DNA of 51,117 bases. Origin: Muribaculaceae bacterium (GTDB taxonomy: Bacteria; Bacteroidota; Bacteroidia; Bacteroidales; Muribaculaceae). Shown here one piece after another: positions 1-8,616 of the stretch; within the stretch, counting starts at the first letter, position 1, and each line of letters starts with the position of its first letter. The notes under the pieces are model-generated. The model was not told the DNA's origin. It did not search any database and worked only from the letters and a program-made list of their open reading frames with translations. The DNA lies in NCBI GenBank assembly GCA_017621845.1, contig JAGASI010000027.1, positions 1-51,117 of the forward strand, written 5' to 3'. A program made the position numbers and the translations under genes.

Positions 1-969
1 ACTTTTCGTCGGGATTTTAGATGTTAAAAAGAATGGTGCCGTCGGGCGATGGGATGGAAAAGAGAGGATAGAGCCGATTTGGGGTGAGCCGAAAATAATT
101 TTGCCGAGGATGTTGACATTTATATCAAGAGAGACATGGTGCGTCGTACTGTTGCAATACCGGCAATCACCATTATGTATTATATAATATCCGTTGTTGT
201 TGGCCAGGACATTGTCGGAAATATGGATGGTTTGCTCAAGATTGGGGTGTAGATTGGCTATAATCTGTAATAAACTTAGGCAGTCAATGATACGTATCAT
301 TCCCCGGCTTCTTAGTTGGGCTTTAGTTGCATCATGTGATGGATGAGCCCACACTTCAATTGGTTTTTCTCCCAGTCTTTGTTTGATTATGCTTATCAAC
401 GCTCGGGCTTCATCGGATTGTGAACCGCCGTCAGATAACATTGTGTTGATTACGATTGAATCATTGTCATTGCGTGCCATGGCGATTGCTTGCTTGTGAG
501 ATGCTACTTCCTGGACGGCATACATTGAGTAATCGGTCTTGAATTGAAGAGAGTCGACCAGATGTGTGAACTGATTGGAAGACATAGTTGCGGTGCATGG
601 ATATTGTGATAGCAGTCGCTCGACTATATCATAAGTAGCAGGAATGACTTGGTAGTCGCCGTTGTAGGTAAATGTGTGGAGCGATGTATATCTCTCAACA
701 TTCACATATATCACTGTTGAGAATCCTAACTTGTCAAAGAAAAAGTAATCAAGCCGCCTCTCAGGAATGACTGTCGCCAAAAGATATCCTTGGGAGTAGG
801 CATTGTTCAAGGCATGCCTTGCCAGTTCGCTGATGTGAGTACGGTAATTGCCGGTGAGAGTGGCGGGAATGTCCCGTAATATTGTCATTGGTATGGAAAT
901 ACCTTCCAGCGAGAGGGTGTAGTGTTTCTGTTCGTCCCGTATACTATGTATGGCTTCTTGGGGGATCAT
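1..969 (-). CDS. GNAT-like protein with C-terminal SCP2-like region, partial at left edge
   Basis: An uninterrupted frame of 323 codons runs from an ATG at 969 off the left edge of the window, so the C-terminus is missing. The first ~75 residues resemble the second half of a GNAT acetyltransferase fold (helix then YLLATVIPERRLDYFFFDKLGF). Residues ~175-265 resemble the Eis-like accessory and SCP2-type region (MIRIIDCLSLLQIIA, then an NNGYYII strand). The usual acetyl-CoA loop (R/Q-x-x-G-x-G) is not visible; the equivalent stretch reads TLTGNYRTHISELA. The strands normally found before it are absent, and an in-frame TAA lies only a few codons upstream of this ATG, so the N-terminus cannot extend. 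It may therefore be a non-catalytic or decayed homologue. It lies downstream of smpB on the same strand, 156 bases away. The family call is moderate; activity is doubtful. Confidence 0.6.
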   Translation of the reverse strand, partial: MIPQEAIHSIRDEQKHYTLSLEGISIPMTILRDIPATLTGNYRTHISELARHALNNAYSQGYLLATVIPERRLDYFFFDKLGFSTVIYVNVERYTSLHTFTYNGDYQVIPATYDIVERLLSQYPCTATMSSNQFTHLVDSLQFKTDYSMYAVQEVASHKQAIAMARNDNDSIVINTMLSDGGSQSDEARALISIIKQRLGEKPIEVWAHPSHDATKAQLRSRGMIRIIDCLSLLQIIANLHPNLEQTIHISDNVLANNNGYYIIHNGDCRYCNSTTHHVSLDINVNILGKIIFGSPQIGSILSFPSHRPTAPFFLTSKIPTKS

Positions 970-984
970 TGTGTCGTATTATAG

Positions 985-1063
985 ATGATAAGTAAGGCTT
1001 GATAATTATAAGTGCAATATAAAACTGATGCTTTATATTAACCATAGGTGGCTTACTTATGAT
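985..1063. repeat. nested inverted repeats between smpB and the GNAT-like gene
   Basis: An outer pair of 12-base arms (985-996 and 1052-1063, one mismatch) encloses a perfect 8-base pair (1016-1023 and 1032-1039, loop of 8). It sits in the 156-base gap after smpB. It could fold in RNA as a weak terminator or processing site; there is no clear U-run, so the role is unknown. Confidence 0.4.
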
Positions 1064-1125
1064 AACACGGCGCGATGATATTAGTTTACATCATGGGAGC
1101 CATAATTGTAAGGTATTAGCATTGG

Positions 1126-1581
1126 CTATTTCTGCATCACGCGAGCAAGGTTGCGTTTATCTTCCCGTTCCTTTATGGCCTGACGTTTGTCATACTCGTG
1201 TTTCCCTCGAGCTATGGCAATTACAAGTTTGGCCAACCCACGGTCATTGATAAATAATCTTAGTGGTACAATGGTAACTCCGGCTTCTTTGTTCGCTTTT
1301 TCAAGACGTTGTATCTCTCGGCCGGTAAGCAGTAGCTTGCGGTCGCGACGGTCAGTATGGTTATTGTATGAACCATAAAAATATTCGGCAATGTACATAT
1401 TCTTAACCCACACTTCGCCATTATTGATATAGCAGTAAGTATCGGTTAATCCGGCTTTACCCAGTCGTATGGATTTTATTTCAGTCCCGGTAAGAACAAT
1501 GCCGGCAGTAAAAGTATCGACGATTGCATAGTCAAATGTCGCACGTCGGTTTTTAATATTTACTTCCTTGAGGGTCTTCAT
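1126..1581 (-). CDS. smpB: SsrA-binding protein SmpB
   Basis: SmpB binds tmRNA and delivers it to stalled ribosomes for trans-translation in the cytoplasm. The 151-residue product has the normal length and hallmarks: [10 protein letters not shown] near the start, [24 protein letters not shown], and the basic tail [15 protein letters not shown], which inserts in the decoding centre. The frame is open 12 codons further upstream, but the ATG at 1581 is chosen because [14 protein letters not shown] matches the family start and because it overlaps the upstream gene's stop as ATGA (1578-1581), a typical translational coupling arrangement. It is the second gene of a two-gene unit with the Yip1 membrane protein. 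The tmRNA gene itself is not in the window. Confidence 0.97.
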   Translation of the reverse strand: MKTLKEVNIKNRRATFDYAIVDTFTAGIVLTGTEIKSIRLGKAGLTDTYCYINNGEVWVKNMYIAEYFYGSYNNHTDRRDRKLLLTGREIQRLEKANKEAGVTIVPLRLFINDRGLAKLVIAIARGKHEYDKRQAIKEREDKRNLARVMQK

Positions 1582-2129
1582 AAGAATAAGCTTAAGATGG
1601 TGGTTAACAGCATCCATGGAATAATCATGACTGCCAATGCAAAGATTATGTATCGCCCTTCTTCAGATTTCTTAATCGACAGATAGGCCGTAGCCTTCCA
1701 AAGGACAATAGCCGCGAATGCCGGCAAGAATTTAATAACGGTAAACTCGACCGGAACAAGGTTTTCTATAATCTGGATTATTGCCAATGTTGATGCTATG
1801 TATATAGCAACTGTACGGCAACATTTTGAACTGACATCGCTGTCTGTGAAGCGATTAATGAAGTTATCTAATAGAGCGGCACCTATCCAGTAGGCTACAA
1901 AAAGAGCCATAAACTCGACAAGAGCTAATTGCAATAGGGCTCCCACTTCAGCATTACGAATATATATTCCTTGTACAAATGCAGTGGCCGCGGCAAGTCC
2001 GAACAGGGGATACATACCTTCATTGGATAGTCGCTCGGGATCGCGACCTTCACTGGATATTTCTTCCCATCCATGGGCTGGCGACAGAAGCAGTTGCAGT
2101 ATGTTTTTGAGAAATATAAGAATGTTCAT
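1578..2129 (-). CDS. Yip1-family multi-pass membrane protein
   Basis: This is a 183-residue hydrophobic protein with about five predicted membrane segments (roughly residues 41-60, 66-90, 105-125, 130-150 and 160-182). It opens with the amphipathic start and SPAHGWEEI motif common in bacterial Yip1/YIP1-domain proteins, in which an Sxx(G)W-x-x-I signature precedes the membrane bundle. The biochemical role of bacterial Yip1 proteins is not established. It ends inside the start codon of smpB (four-base overlap), so the two are probably co-translated; I see no functional reason for the pairing. A possible -7 promoter element (TAATTTTG, 2165-2158) lies 29 bases upstream of the start, without a good -33 box. 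Confidence 0.8.
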   Translation of the reverse strand: MNILIFLKNILQLLLSPAHGWEEISSEGRDPERLSNEGMYPLFGLAAATAFVQGIYIRNAEVGALLQLALVEFMALFVAYWIGAALLDNFINRFTDSDVSSKCCRTVAIYIASTLAIIQIIENLVPVEFTVIKFLPAFAAIVLWKATAYLSIKKSEEGRYIIFALAVMIIPWMLLTTILSLFL

Positions 2130-2238
2130 GTGTGAGAAACCTATTGTTTTGGTAATACAAAATTATATAAATCCATTCAAAATGCCTAATTTTGGACAAA
2201 TTTAAATTTAACGTTACAAAATAAATAGCCATATATCA

Positions 2239-3114
2239 ATGAAGCGAAATTTTATTTTGGTGACTATCTGTCTTATATTTGGTTGCCAATTATCTTTATC
2301 ACAGTTGTTGTGGCGTGTCCAATACCCCGGTAGTGAAAATGTGTCATATGTCTTGGGAACTCATCATCTTGCACCGGTGTCAGTAATTGATTCGATTCAC
2401 GGTCTGAGCAGTGCAATAAACAGTGTTGATAGTATTTATGGAGAGATTGACATGCAGGAGATGAGGTCTGTTCAAGCCATGCGGTTGATGCATGAAGCTA
2501 TGATTGCGCCTAATGACAGTACGTTGGATGTATTGTTGACCGAGTCCCAGCTCGACTCTCTCAGTGTAGTCGTTTCGCCTTATAATATCAATGTTGAGTC
2601 CTTTAAATTTATGAAGCCTTCGGCTGTCAGTACAATGCTGTTGATGTATATGGCACCGGAGATTGTTCCCGGGGGAAAAGTGGGTGAGTCGATGGATGAG
2701 TATATTCAAAGCTGTGGTCGAGCCATGGGCAAGCAGGTGAAGGGCTTGGAATCTGTTGAATTTCAACTTGAATTACTTTACGGAAAGTCTATGATGGAAC
2801 AGGCGCGTGATCTCATGTATGTAGTGGCTAACTTTAATCAGGAGAAAGAGATATCCCGACAACTTACCCAGTCTTATATGTCTCAGGATTTTCCAGGGTT
2901 GGCGAGACTGGTATTGTCACCAACCATGTCGGCCGATGAGATTAAAAGGTTAATCTATAACCGCAATATCTCGTGGGCCAACTTTCTGAGTCCAACTTTG
3001 ATGCATCAGAAGGCGCTGATAGCAGTGGGGATAGCTCATCTTGTGGGCCCGTTTGGTGTGCTCGAGAGGTTGCGTCGGTATGGCTATGATGTAACACCTG
3101 TTAATCCGGGATAA
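2239..3114 (+). CDS. TraB/GumN family secreted protein
   Basis: This 291-residue protein starts with a cleavable-looking signal peptide (charged KR, hydrophobic core, then SLSQ) and so probably acts outside the cytoplasm. The family fold is recognised by an early VLGTHHLAP (the GxxH motif), a SIYGEIDM segment (the conserved E-x-D/E), and a late VGIAHLVGPFGV (second GxxH-type motif). Eukaryotic TIKI proteins, which share these motifs, are metal-dependent proteases; for bacterial TraB/GumN proteins a metallo-hydrolase role is inferred only. It is transcribed divergently from the Yip1-smpB unit. A TAATTTTG -7 element at 2187-2194 precedes it. Confidence 0.85.
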   Translation: MKRNFILVTICLIFGCQLSLSQLLWRVQYPGSENVSYVLGTHHLAPVSVIDSIHGLSSAINSVDSIYGEIDMQEMRSVQAMRLMHEAMIAPNDSTLDVLLTESQLDSLSVVVSPYNINVESFKFMKPSAVSTMLLMYMAPEIVPGGKVGESMDEYIQSCGRAMGKQVKGLESVEFQLELLYGKSMMEQARDLMYVVANFNQEKEISRQLTQSYMSQDFPGLARLVLSPTMSADEIKRLIYNRNISWANFLSPTLMHQKALIAVGIAHLVGPFGVLERLRRYGYDVTPVNPG

Positions 3115-3142
3115 TCTGTTCTATCCCTAACGGTTTGACTTT

Positions 3143-3158
3143 TTTTGGGGGGGGTATA
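3143..3158. repeat. T7-G8 homopolymer run between convergent genes
   Basis: A run of seven T followed by eight G lies in the 52-base gap between the convergent ends of the TraB-like gene and the next small gene. It is outside any coding frame. Such tracts are prone to slippage and to sequencing error. Confidence 0.7.
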
Positions 3159-3166
3159 AACGTGAA

Positions 3167-3523
3167 TTAGACATGTATGAGCGATAGCAGGAATGACATT
3201 TCATCATAGCGTCCTGCAAGTTTCTCGCTCCATGCTTTTAGTGTGTCATGATTGAGGACCGCTGGAGTAACTGATCGGTTATTTATAAATAAAGAGAAGC
3301 GTAAAGGCGAGATGTCGGTTGAGATGCCTATGCCGGGCTTAAAAATATCGCATAGCTGAGTGGCAAATGTTTCAAATCCGTCATGCATGCCTGGTAGCTC
3401 TCCATCTTCCAACGAGTCTTGTGTCATAAAGCGATAATAGCATTTGTCGGGAGTGATGGCAATGTCGGCTCTTGCTATGTCTCCATATGCTATCATAAAT
3501 GTCAGTCGGTCAATAGATACCAT
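3167..3523 (-). CDS. hypothetical protein, 118 residues
   Basis: I do not recognise this protein. It is soluble-looking, without signal peptide or membrane segments, mildly acidic, and has a balanced composition (MVSIDRLTFMIAYGD at the start, WSEKLAGRYDEMSF near the end) that looks like a real folded domain rather than a chance frame. It lies 65 bases downstream of purT on the same strand, behind a GC-rich hairpin that may end most purT transcripts. No partner is suggested by context. Coding status is likely from codon use and the absence of a competing frame on either strand. Confidence 0.6.
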   Translation of the reverse strand: MVSIDRLTFMIAYGDIARADIAITPDKCYYRFMTQDSLEDGELPGMHDGFETFATQLCDIFKPGIGISTDISPLRFSLFINNRSVTPAVLNHDTLKAWSEKLAGRYDEMSFLLSLIHV

Positions 3524-3542
3524 AGTGGTTTGATATATGTTG

Positions 3543-3569
3543 CCGGGGACGGATGTGTGCCGCCCCCGG
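3543..3569 (-). terminator. GC-rich hairpin after purT
   Basis: Ten-base arms (3543-3552 and 3560-3569) pair with one A-C mismatch around a 7-base loop, starting 19 bases after the purT stop. No strong U-run follows, so it may attenuate rather than fully terminate. Confidence 0.45.
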
Positions 3570-3588
3570 AGATTTGTTAGGGATTAAA

Positions 3589-4782
3589 TTAAGAGCGAGG
3601 TAAGGTTTCGACTGACAGTTTGTTGTATGCACGCTCGGCTTTGGCACGTGCGGCCTCGACATCATTGTCTGTTGCGAGAATTACACCCATGCGACGGTGT
3701 CCTTTAATCTCAGGTTTCCCGAAGATGCGCATTTGTGTGCCCGGTTCTTCGAGGACTTTGTCCAAATTGCCAAATACAACGCGATTGGTGTCACCTTCAA
3801 CAACAACAGCGCGTGAAGCCGATGGCCCATAGAAACGTATCTCGGGGACCGGTAGCCCAAGAAGAGCACGTGCATGAAGGGCAAACTCACTCTGGTCTTG
3901 GGATATCATTGTTACCATACCGGTGTCATGGGGACGTGGAGAAACTTCGCTGAAGATAACATCGTCACCTTTTATAAACATCTCAACACCAAATATGCCA
4001 TACCCACCGAGAGCCTCGGTTATTTGGGCCGCCATTTTATGGGCGCGCTCAAGTGCAATACTCGACATGGCTTGGGGTTGCCATGAGTAGCGATAGTCGC
4101 CATCTACCTGAATGTGGCCGATTGGCTCACAGAAAGTGGTGCCCGATACTGAACGTACTGTAAGTAATGTAATCTCATAGTCAAAGTTGACAAAGCCCTC
4201 GACAATAACACGGCCGGCACCTGCTCGTCCTCCTTCCTGGGAAATATGCCAGGCGTTGTCAATATCATCGGACGACTTGATGACTGATTGTCCATGACCC
4301 GATGATGACATCACAGGCTTGATAACGCAGGGTATTCCTACAGCTTCAACGGCTTGGTCAAATTCTTCACGTGTATCGGCAAAGCGATATGGTGAGGTTT
4401 TAAGGCCTAACTTTTCAGCAGCCAGACGACGGATTCCTTCGCGGTTCATAGTAAGCCATGCGGCGGTCGCTGTCGGTGTAACATTATAGCCTTGTTTTTC
4501 TAACTCGACTAAAACGGGAGTAGCTATTGCCTCAACTTCAGGAATGATATGGTCGGGATTCTCTTTTTGGATTATATTCTTGAGGGCCTCTCCATCAAGC
4601 ATGTCAAGCACATAAGAGCGGTGGGCAATCTGCATAGCCGGCGCATCGGCGTATTTGTCGCATGCGATGACTTCGACACCATAGCGTTGGAGTTCGATGG
4701 CTACTTCTTTACCAAGTTCGCCACTGCCCAGGAGCATGGCTTTGCGACCTGTCTCGGTCAGTACTGATCCTATTTTAGTCAT
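3589..4782 (-). CDS. purT: formate-dependent phosphoribosylglycinamide formyltransferase (PurT)
   Basis: PurT makes formyl-GAR from GAR, formate and ATP, the folate-independent third step of purine synthesis. The 397-residue length and ATP-grasp layout are typical: an N-terminal nucleotide-fold segment ([14 protein letters not shown], residues ~17-30), PEVEAIAT at ~81, [11 protein letters not shown] at ~113, the ATP lysine K155 in [11 protein letters not shown], and the metal-binding [12 protein letters not shown]. The glycine-rich loop reads SSSGHGQS, with His163 where the E. coli enzyme has Lys; this is conservative in position but worth noting. The start at 4782 gives the normal N-terminus. 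It lies 47 bases downstream of the frameshifted TSCPD gene on the same strand, and the two may share a transcript. Confidence 0.95.
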   Translation of the reverse strand: MTKIGSVLTETGRKAMLLGSGELGKEVAIELQRYGVEVIACDKYADAPAMQIAHRSYVLDMLDGEALKNIIQKENPDHIIPEVEAIATPVLVELEKQGYNVTPTATAAWLTMNREGIRRLAAEKLGLKTSPYRFADTREEFDQAVEAVGIPCVIKPVMSSSGHGQSVIKSSDDIDNAWHISQEGGRAGAGRVIVEGFVNFDYEITLLTVRSVSGTTFCEPIGHIQVDGDYRYSWQPQAMSSIALERAHKMAAQITEALGGYGIFGVEMFIKGDDVIFSEVSPRPHDTGMVTMISQDQSEFALHARALLGLPVPEIRFYGPSASRAVVVEGDTNRVVFGNLDKVLEEPGTQMRIFGKPEIKGHRRMGVILATDNDVEAARAKAERAYNKLSVETLPRS

Positions 4783-4829
4783 AAGTTGAGAGTATATTGG
4801 ATTAAAAAAAACGACTAAGAGGGTGAGAC

Positions 4830-5083
4830 TTAATCGTTGTTGTTAATTACTTGTTTAATAGCTTGTGATAGTTGGTCGGGGCATGAAGTAGCTTTGTTGC
4901 CGCATAAAGTGCCACAAAGGGTTTGGCAACTGTAATGGCGTCGGCGCCTTCGACCAGCCGTCCGATGCCTTTGAGGTTGCCATTGCACCCACCGGTAAAT
5001 TGGACGTTGTGTAACTTGCCGCCTATTATTTCAAAGTCGATGGCTCTTGAGCAAGTGCCTGATGTCGTGTAATGATATTTCAT
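4830..5083 (-). pseudogene. TSCPD-domain protein (TIGR03905-like), broken by a one-base frameshift
   Basis: The frame from 5083 encodes a near-perfect N-terminal half of the small TSCPD family (TSGTCSRAIDFEI, then FTGGCNGNLKGIGRLVEG) but then runs out as unrelated sequence to a stop at 4847. In the -1 frame, starting at about 4915-4924, the missing half is present intact: LCGTLCGNKATSCPDQ followed by a short helix, ending at a TAA at 4830-4832. Restoring one base in the AAACCCTTT run rejoins the halves into an 84-residue protein of normal family length. As written, the protein loses the name-giving T-S-C-P-D motif and two family cysteines. It is either a recent pseudogene or an indel error in the assembly. 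Family members are of unknown function, possibly metal- or nucleotide-binding. It lies between tRNA-Leu and purT. Confidence 0.85.
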
Positions 5084-5102
5084 TGTGATAATGTTATAAA
5101 AT

Positions 5103-5139
5103 CAGACCGATGTGACGTAAAAAGAGTCGCATCGGTCTG
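5103..5139 (-). terminator. terminator downstream of tRNA-Leu
   Basis: Fourteen-base arms (CAGACCGATG... and its complement, one G-U pair) around a 9-base A-rich loop begin 6 bases past the tRNA 3' end, followed on the minus strand by ATTTTAT. Only 19 bases separate it from the start of the TSCPD gene, leaving little room for a separate promoter there. Confidence 0.75.
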
Positions 5140-5144
5140 TAGGG

Positions 5145-5229
5145 TACCCGAAGTGGGACTCGAACCCACACAGCCGGTAATGGCCAAGGGATTTTAAGTC
5201 CCTCGTGTCTACCATTCCACCATTCGGGC
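5145..5229 (-). tRNA. tRNA-Leu(TAA)
   Basis: The 85-base gene folds as a class II tRNA: acceptor GCCCGAA with TTCGGGT, anticodon stem AGGGA/TCCCT around loop CTTAAAA (anticodon TAA), long variable arm, and T-arm GTGGG-TTCGAGT-CCCAC. It reads UUA (and probably UUG) leucine codons. The 3' CCA is not encoded (ACCC follows). A consensus Bacteroidetes promoter lies 22 bases upstream and a hairpin terminator 6 bases downstream, so it is a single-gene transcription unit. Confidence 0.97.
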
Positions 5230-5250
5230 GACCTGGTTGGTTTTACGCTA

Positions 5251-5282
5251 CAAAGGTAGAAATAATTCCCCAACCCACCAAA
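5251..5282 (-). promoter_or_regulatory. Bacteroidetes-type promoter of tRNA-Leu
   Basis: On the minus strand, TTTG (5282-5279), a 20-base spacer and TACCTTTG (5258-5251) match the primary sigma factor consensus (TTTG / TAnnTTTG) exactly, 22 bases upstream of the mature tRNA 5' end. Confidence 0.85.
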
Positions 5283-5406
5283 TAGGGCGTATAAAATTTT
5301 GAGGAAAACGAGATAGGGAAACGATAGGGAAACGATAGGAAGGTAAAGTTAACGGCGGCCGAGAATGATGTTCACGGCCGCCGTTTGGGGTGGTTGTTGT
5401 CGGTTG

Positions 5407-8151
5407 TTACTTGACAAGTACCTTGTGTGTGGTGCCGTCTACAACAACGAGATATATACCGGGAGTTACGTCAAAGCCGGTAGCCACGCCGGTGAGTGTG
5501 TAAACATGAGCATCGTTATACTCGCCGTCGATATGGATTACGCCACCATCAACATATACTTTGACCGATGAATCGTTGTCCATGACAATGTCATCAACAC
5601 CGGCACAGTTGTTGGTAGCAAATACGGCAAATGAATTGGCGGGAACTTGAACGCTTGCTGAGGTTAATGAACTCTTGAGTGTAGGTGTAAAGCCGGGAGT
5701 AGCCGCGATAAGTATTGCATTGCTTGCTTTAAGCTTGGTAGAGGCTGCACCGATGTTTTTGACGGCACCGGAAAGAGAGGGATTGATAAATGCCATAACC
5801 TCTTGTTCGCCGTTGGTGACGCGGATTATGCGATTGGAGGTAAAGTTGTTGGCAAAACCGGTCTGAGTCAATGTGCCGTTGATAAAGAGCTCGGGGTTGA
5901 GTGTGCGGAAATTACACAGTTGTTTGTATGTGTCCAGGATATCGGCAACGTTGGTGTCGGAAATAGTATTCCAGGGAACGATTTTGGGGTCGGTGTTGTT
6001 AGAACCGTCGCTTTTTTTGGTTGTCTGAGCGTCGGCGAGTTCTTCAAACTGCCATATCATCTTGGGACCGGGGGTCAGGAGCATCTGTACTGCAACCTGG
6101 GCAAGGCGTGCTGTGCGCACCTTAGCGTCAGTCTTGACTTGTGAAGCACCGTAGGCAATCTGTTTATAGGCTAAGCGTTCTTCGTCATGAGACTGAGCGT
6201 AAGAGACGGTAGAATAAGCAGTGCGGTTGCCATCTTTAGTGGCGTCAAAGCGAGCAAGGTTGGAGTCTGAAGCATATCCCATGGCGTATTGGCAGGAGTT
6301 GTGGTTGATGTTGGCCCAGTTGAGTTCTCCATCAGCGGCCATCTCGTTTTCTTCTTGAACACCTGCGAGGTTTTCATTGATGTGAATACCGTTTGGCTTG
6401 ACCGAGGTGATTGCGGCATGTAGATTCTTCATTACAGCAACACGTGTGGCGTTGTAGGCTTCAGTGCCTGAAGGATAAGAGGTGCCAAGTCCTTTAACCA
6501 GGTCAAAGCGGTAGCCGTCAACGTTATATTCCTTCATCCAATAGGTAATGGCATCTTTCCATTGTTGTTGTACCAAAGGATTTTCTTGACGCCAGTCGTT
6601 AAGGACGCTATAGTCATGTGGAGCGGTTGAGTTGTAGAATGGATTGGATGAGCTATTGTACATCTGATACCATGGATGGAGGCCATCGCTATGGTTTAAC
6701 GCGATGTCAAGTATTACGGCTATGCCATTAAGGTGGCATGTTTCGATAAAGTCTTTGAGGTCTTTGGGTGAACCATACGCTTTGTCAGGAGCCATGTAGA
6801 AGTTGGTATTGTAACCCCATGAGTTATTGCCGTTGAATTCCATTATGGGTAAGAGCTCGACAGCGTTTACTCCCAGTTCTTTGAGATATGGTATTTTGGC
6901 AATTGCTTTGCGATAAGTACCGTTGGCATCGGCCTTACCGTCGGTGCCGGTAAAGTCACGGAAGAGCATCTCGTAGATGATGAGGTTACGATGATTGGGG
7001 ATTGTGAAGTCGGTAAATTTATATGAGCCGTTTAGGTCGCCACGATAGACGGCAAGCATGGTGTCGTCAAATTTGTCATAAGGATACTGAGGCATATCGG
7101 GCCATATAGATTTGTCAAGCCATTTGTCACTATAGCAGTCAAGGACAAGGTTGGCGTATGGGTCGGCACACTTGACAGTGGCGTCTACGATATAGTAATA
7201 TGGATACCATACATCATCTTTAAGACCGCTGACAGTAGTAAAGAAGTAGCGTTGACCGTTGTAGTCCTGATACTGCATTATGTTCTTGTCCAGAACCTGA
7301 TAGTCATCCCACGAGGGGACGATGACCACCGAGTTCTTGCCGGGAGCGGCAAGACAGAAAGTAACTGTGCCGTCAGAATTTTTGACTGTTCCCATCTTGG
7401 GCACTCCTCCGGGATAGGTGCCGGGGGTTGACTTGCCGGGATAGGCTATCGATGTGCGGGATGTGCGTGTAGTTGTGCCGTCAGATGCTGTGGCTTCAAA
7501 AACATAGTTGCCTGTCGAGGCGATGTTGTATGATGTTTTCAACTCGGTGGCGCTATCGATAGACTTCAGCGGCTGTCCGTTAACAGTGATGGAAATGTTG
7601 GCTGCTGATGTGGTATAGGCAGTAAGATTGATAGTTGTGGCCGATGCTACTACAGTACCGGGAGCGTCGGTAGAGAGCAGGAGTTGGAAGCCCGGCTCGT
7701 ATACGTCTACAAAGATATCGCCACCGCTTTTGGTTTTGCCTTCTTTGGTAGAGGTGCTATTGCGAAATACCATGGCTAACTTTTCAATTACTTCTGTCTG
7801 GTCGGTGATGCCAAAGTATTGACGCATGTTGCCGATATTGAGAGTCCATGTATTGGGACCGGTATAAGTGAGTTTGTATTTTTCAAGGTTTTCGCCCCAT
7901 GTTGTAGGTGCATATTTCCAGTCAGATGTGTTTTTGCTCTTGTTGGTTATAACACCAATATGGGCATAAACCGGGTCTGACGCAGTGAGTCCTGCCAATC
8001 CGTTGTTGCCAAGCGGAGAGGCCGCATGATAGGTCAGTACCACGTTTTCGCTTGCATCTTGGATGATGGCAGGCGAGGTGGTCACAATCTGAGCAACGCT
8101 ATAACCACAGACAGCTATAACGAGCAGGAGTAGGGATAAAATTCTTTTCAT
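5407..8151 (-). CDS. secreted GH13 alpha-amylase family glycoside hydrolase
   Basis: This 914-residue enzyme has a signal peptide (MKRILSLLLLVIAVCGYSVAQ). An N-terminal beta region (~25-240) is followed by a CBM48-like module (~245-360). A GH13 barrel (~385-740) carries the four conserved regions: DIALNHSDG (I), YRFDLVKG with nucleophile Asp550 (II), HINENL with Glu593 as likely acid/base (III), and SHDEE with Asp656 (IV). A C-terminal amylase beta domain follows. The last ~60 residues (YTLTGVATGFDVTPGIYLVV) resemble the C-terminal sorting-type domains of Bacteroidetes secreted proteins. It probably cleaves alpha-1,4-glucans (starch or glycogen) outside the cytoplasm; exact specificity is not readable. 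It stands alone, with no SusC/SusD pair, so it is not in a classic polysaccharide locus. No convincing promoter was found within 200 bases. Confidence 0.9.
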   Translation of the reverse strand: MKRILSLLLLVIAVCGYSVAQIVTTSPAIIQDASENVVLTYHAASPLGNNGLAGLTASDPVYAHIGVITNKSKNTSDWKYAPTTWGENLEKYKLTYTGPNTWTLNIGNMRQYFGITDQTEVIEKLAMVFRNSTSTKEGKTKSGGDIFVDVYEPGFQLLLSTDAPGTVVASATTINLTAYTTSAANISITVNGQPLKSIDSATELKTSYNIASTGNYVFEATASDGTTTRTSRTSIAYPGKSTPGTYPGGVPKMGTVKNSDGTVTFCLAAPGKNSVVIVPSWDDYQVLDKNIMQYQDYNGQRYFFTTVSGLKDDVWYPYYYIVDATVKCADPYANLVLDCYSDKWLDKSIWPDMPQYPYDKFDDTMLAVYRGDLNGSYKFTDFTIPNHRNLIIYEMLFRDFTGTDGKADANGTYRKAIAKIPYLKELGVNAVELLPIMEFNGNNSWGYNTNFYMAPDKAYGSPKDLKDFIETCHLNGIAVILDIALNHSDGLHPWYQMYNSSSNPFYNSTAPHDYSVLNDWRQENPLVQQQWKDAITYWMKEYNVDGYRFDLVKGLGTSYPSGTEAYNATRVAVMKNLHAAITSVKPNGIHINENLAGVQEENEMAADGELNWANINHNSCQYAMGYASDSNLARFDATKDGNRTAYSTVSYAQSHDEERLAYKQIAYGASQVKTDAKVRTARLAQVAVQMLLTPGPKMIWQFEELADAQTTKKSDGSNNTDPKIVPWNTISDTNVADILDTYKQLCNFRTLNPELFINGTLTQTGFANNFTSNRIIRVTNGEQEVMAFINPSLSGAVKNIGAASTKLKASNAILIAATPGFTPTLKSSLTSASVQVPANSFAVFATNNCAGVDDIVMDNDSSVKVYVDGGVIHIDGEYNDAHVYTLTGVATGFDVTPGIYLVVVDGTTHKVLVK

Positions 8152-8532
8152 CTCGTGTGATTAAAAGTAAGTTATGTGATATTTAGTTGTTGTTAAGTTT
8201 TAATATGATACCGGCATGAAAAACTGTAAGCGATGGACGCTTAGATGGTAATAGGTGTATGCGTTTATAGGAATTTGTGATTAGTAAGGCATATTGTCCA
8301 TGGCAACAGTATTGTCCTTAAGGCATTTATTTACGTATTCAGAATGCAAATTTAAATCTTTTATTTGTAAACGAGGTATGTTTGTTATCAAATAGTTGAA
8401 TGAGTTTCTGAAATTAGTAATTTTTAAGAATAAAGTTGAAGTTTTTTTTAGTATGAAGGTATAACATATTGAATTTTGGATAGCCACCTTTTTATGTTTT
8501 ACACCAGGTTATGAAAAGAGGTCTCATCATGA
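8152..8532. other. AT-rich intergenic region upstream of the GH13 gene
   Basis: The 465 bases between the GH13 start and the DUF2007 gene hold no credible gene. A 68-codon minus-strand frame at 8281-8487 has low-complexity, AT-driven composition and is not counted. A lone TAAATTTG (8354-8347, minus strand) is a possible -7 element about 195 bases from the GH13 start, without a -33 partner. If used, the GH13 mRNA has a long leader. Confidence 0.5.
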
Positions 8533-8578
8533 TTAACTGCCCCCTAAAAGTTTTCCTTGACTTTTAGGGGGCAGTTAA
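8533..8578. terminator. strong 19-bp hairpin terminator
   Basis: Perfect 19-base arms (8533-8551 and 8560-8578) with five consecutive G-C pairs enclose an 8-base loop. It starts 39 bases past the DUF2007 stop and separates the ptb-buk-DUF2007 run from the GH13 gene. The U-run is weak (TTAAT). Confidence 0.8.
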
Positions 8579-8616
8579 AGTTTGGGTTCATTCTCTTGTC
8601 AGATTGTTCAAGACGC

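Noticed and set aside
3143..3158. Phase-variable poly-G switch
   Set aside because: The tract lies between the ends of two convergent genes, away from any promoter or frame it could switch.
4910..4930. Programmed -1 frameshifting in the TSCPD gene
   Set aside because: The zero-frame codons around the junction are AAA CCC TTT; no heptamer of the X-XXY-YYZ type is in phase, and no stimulatory hairpin or pseudoknot is evident just downstream.
8281..8487. 68-codon minus-strand frame upstream of the GH13 gene
   Set aside because: Amino-acid content reflects AT-rich DNA, no family resemblance, no promoter or start context.
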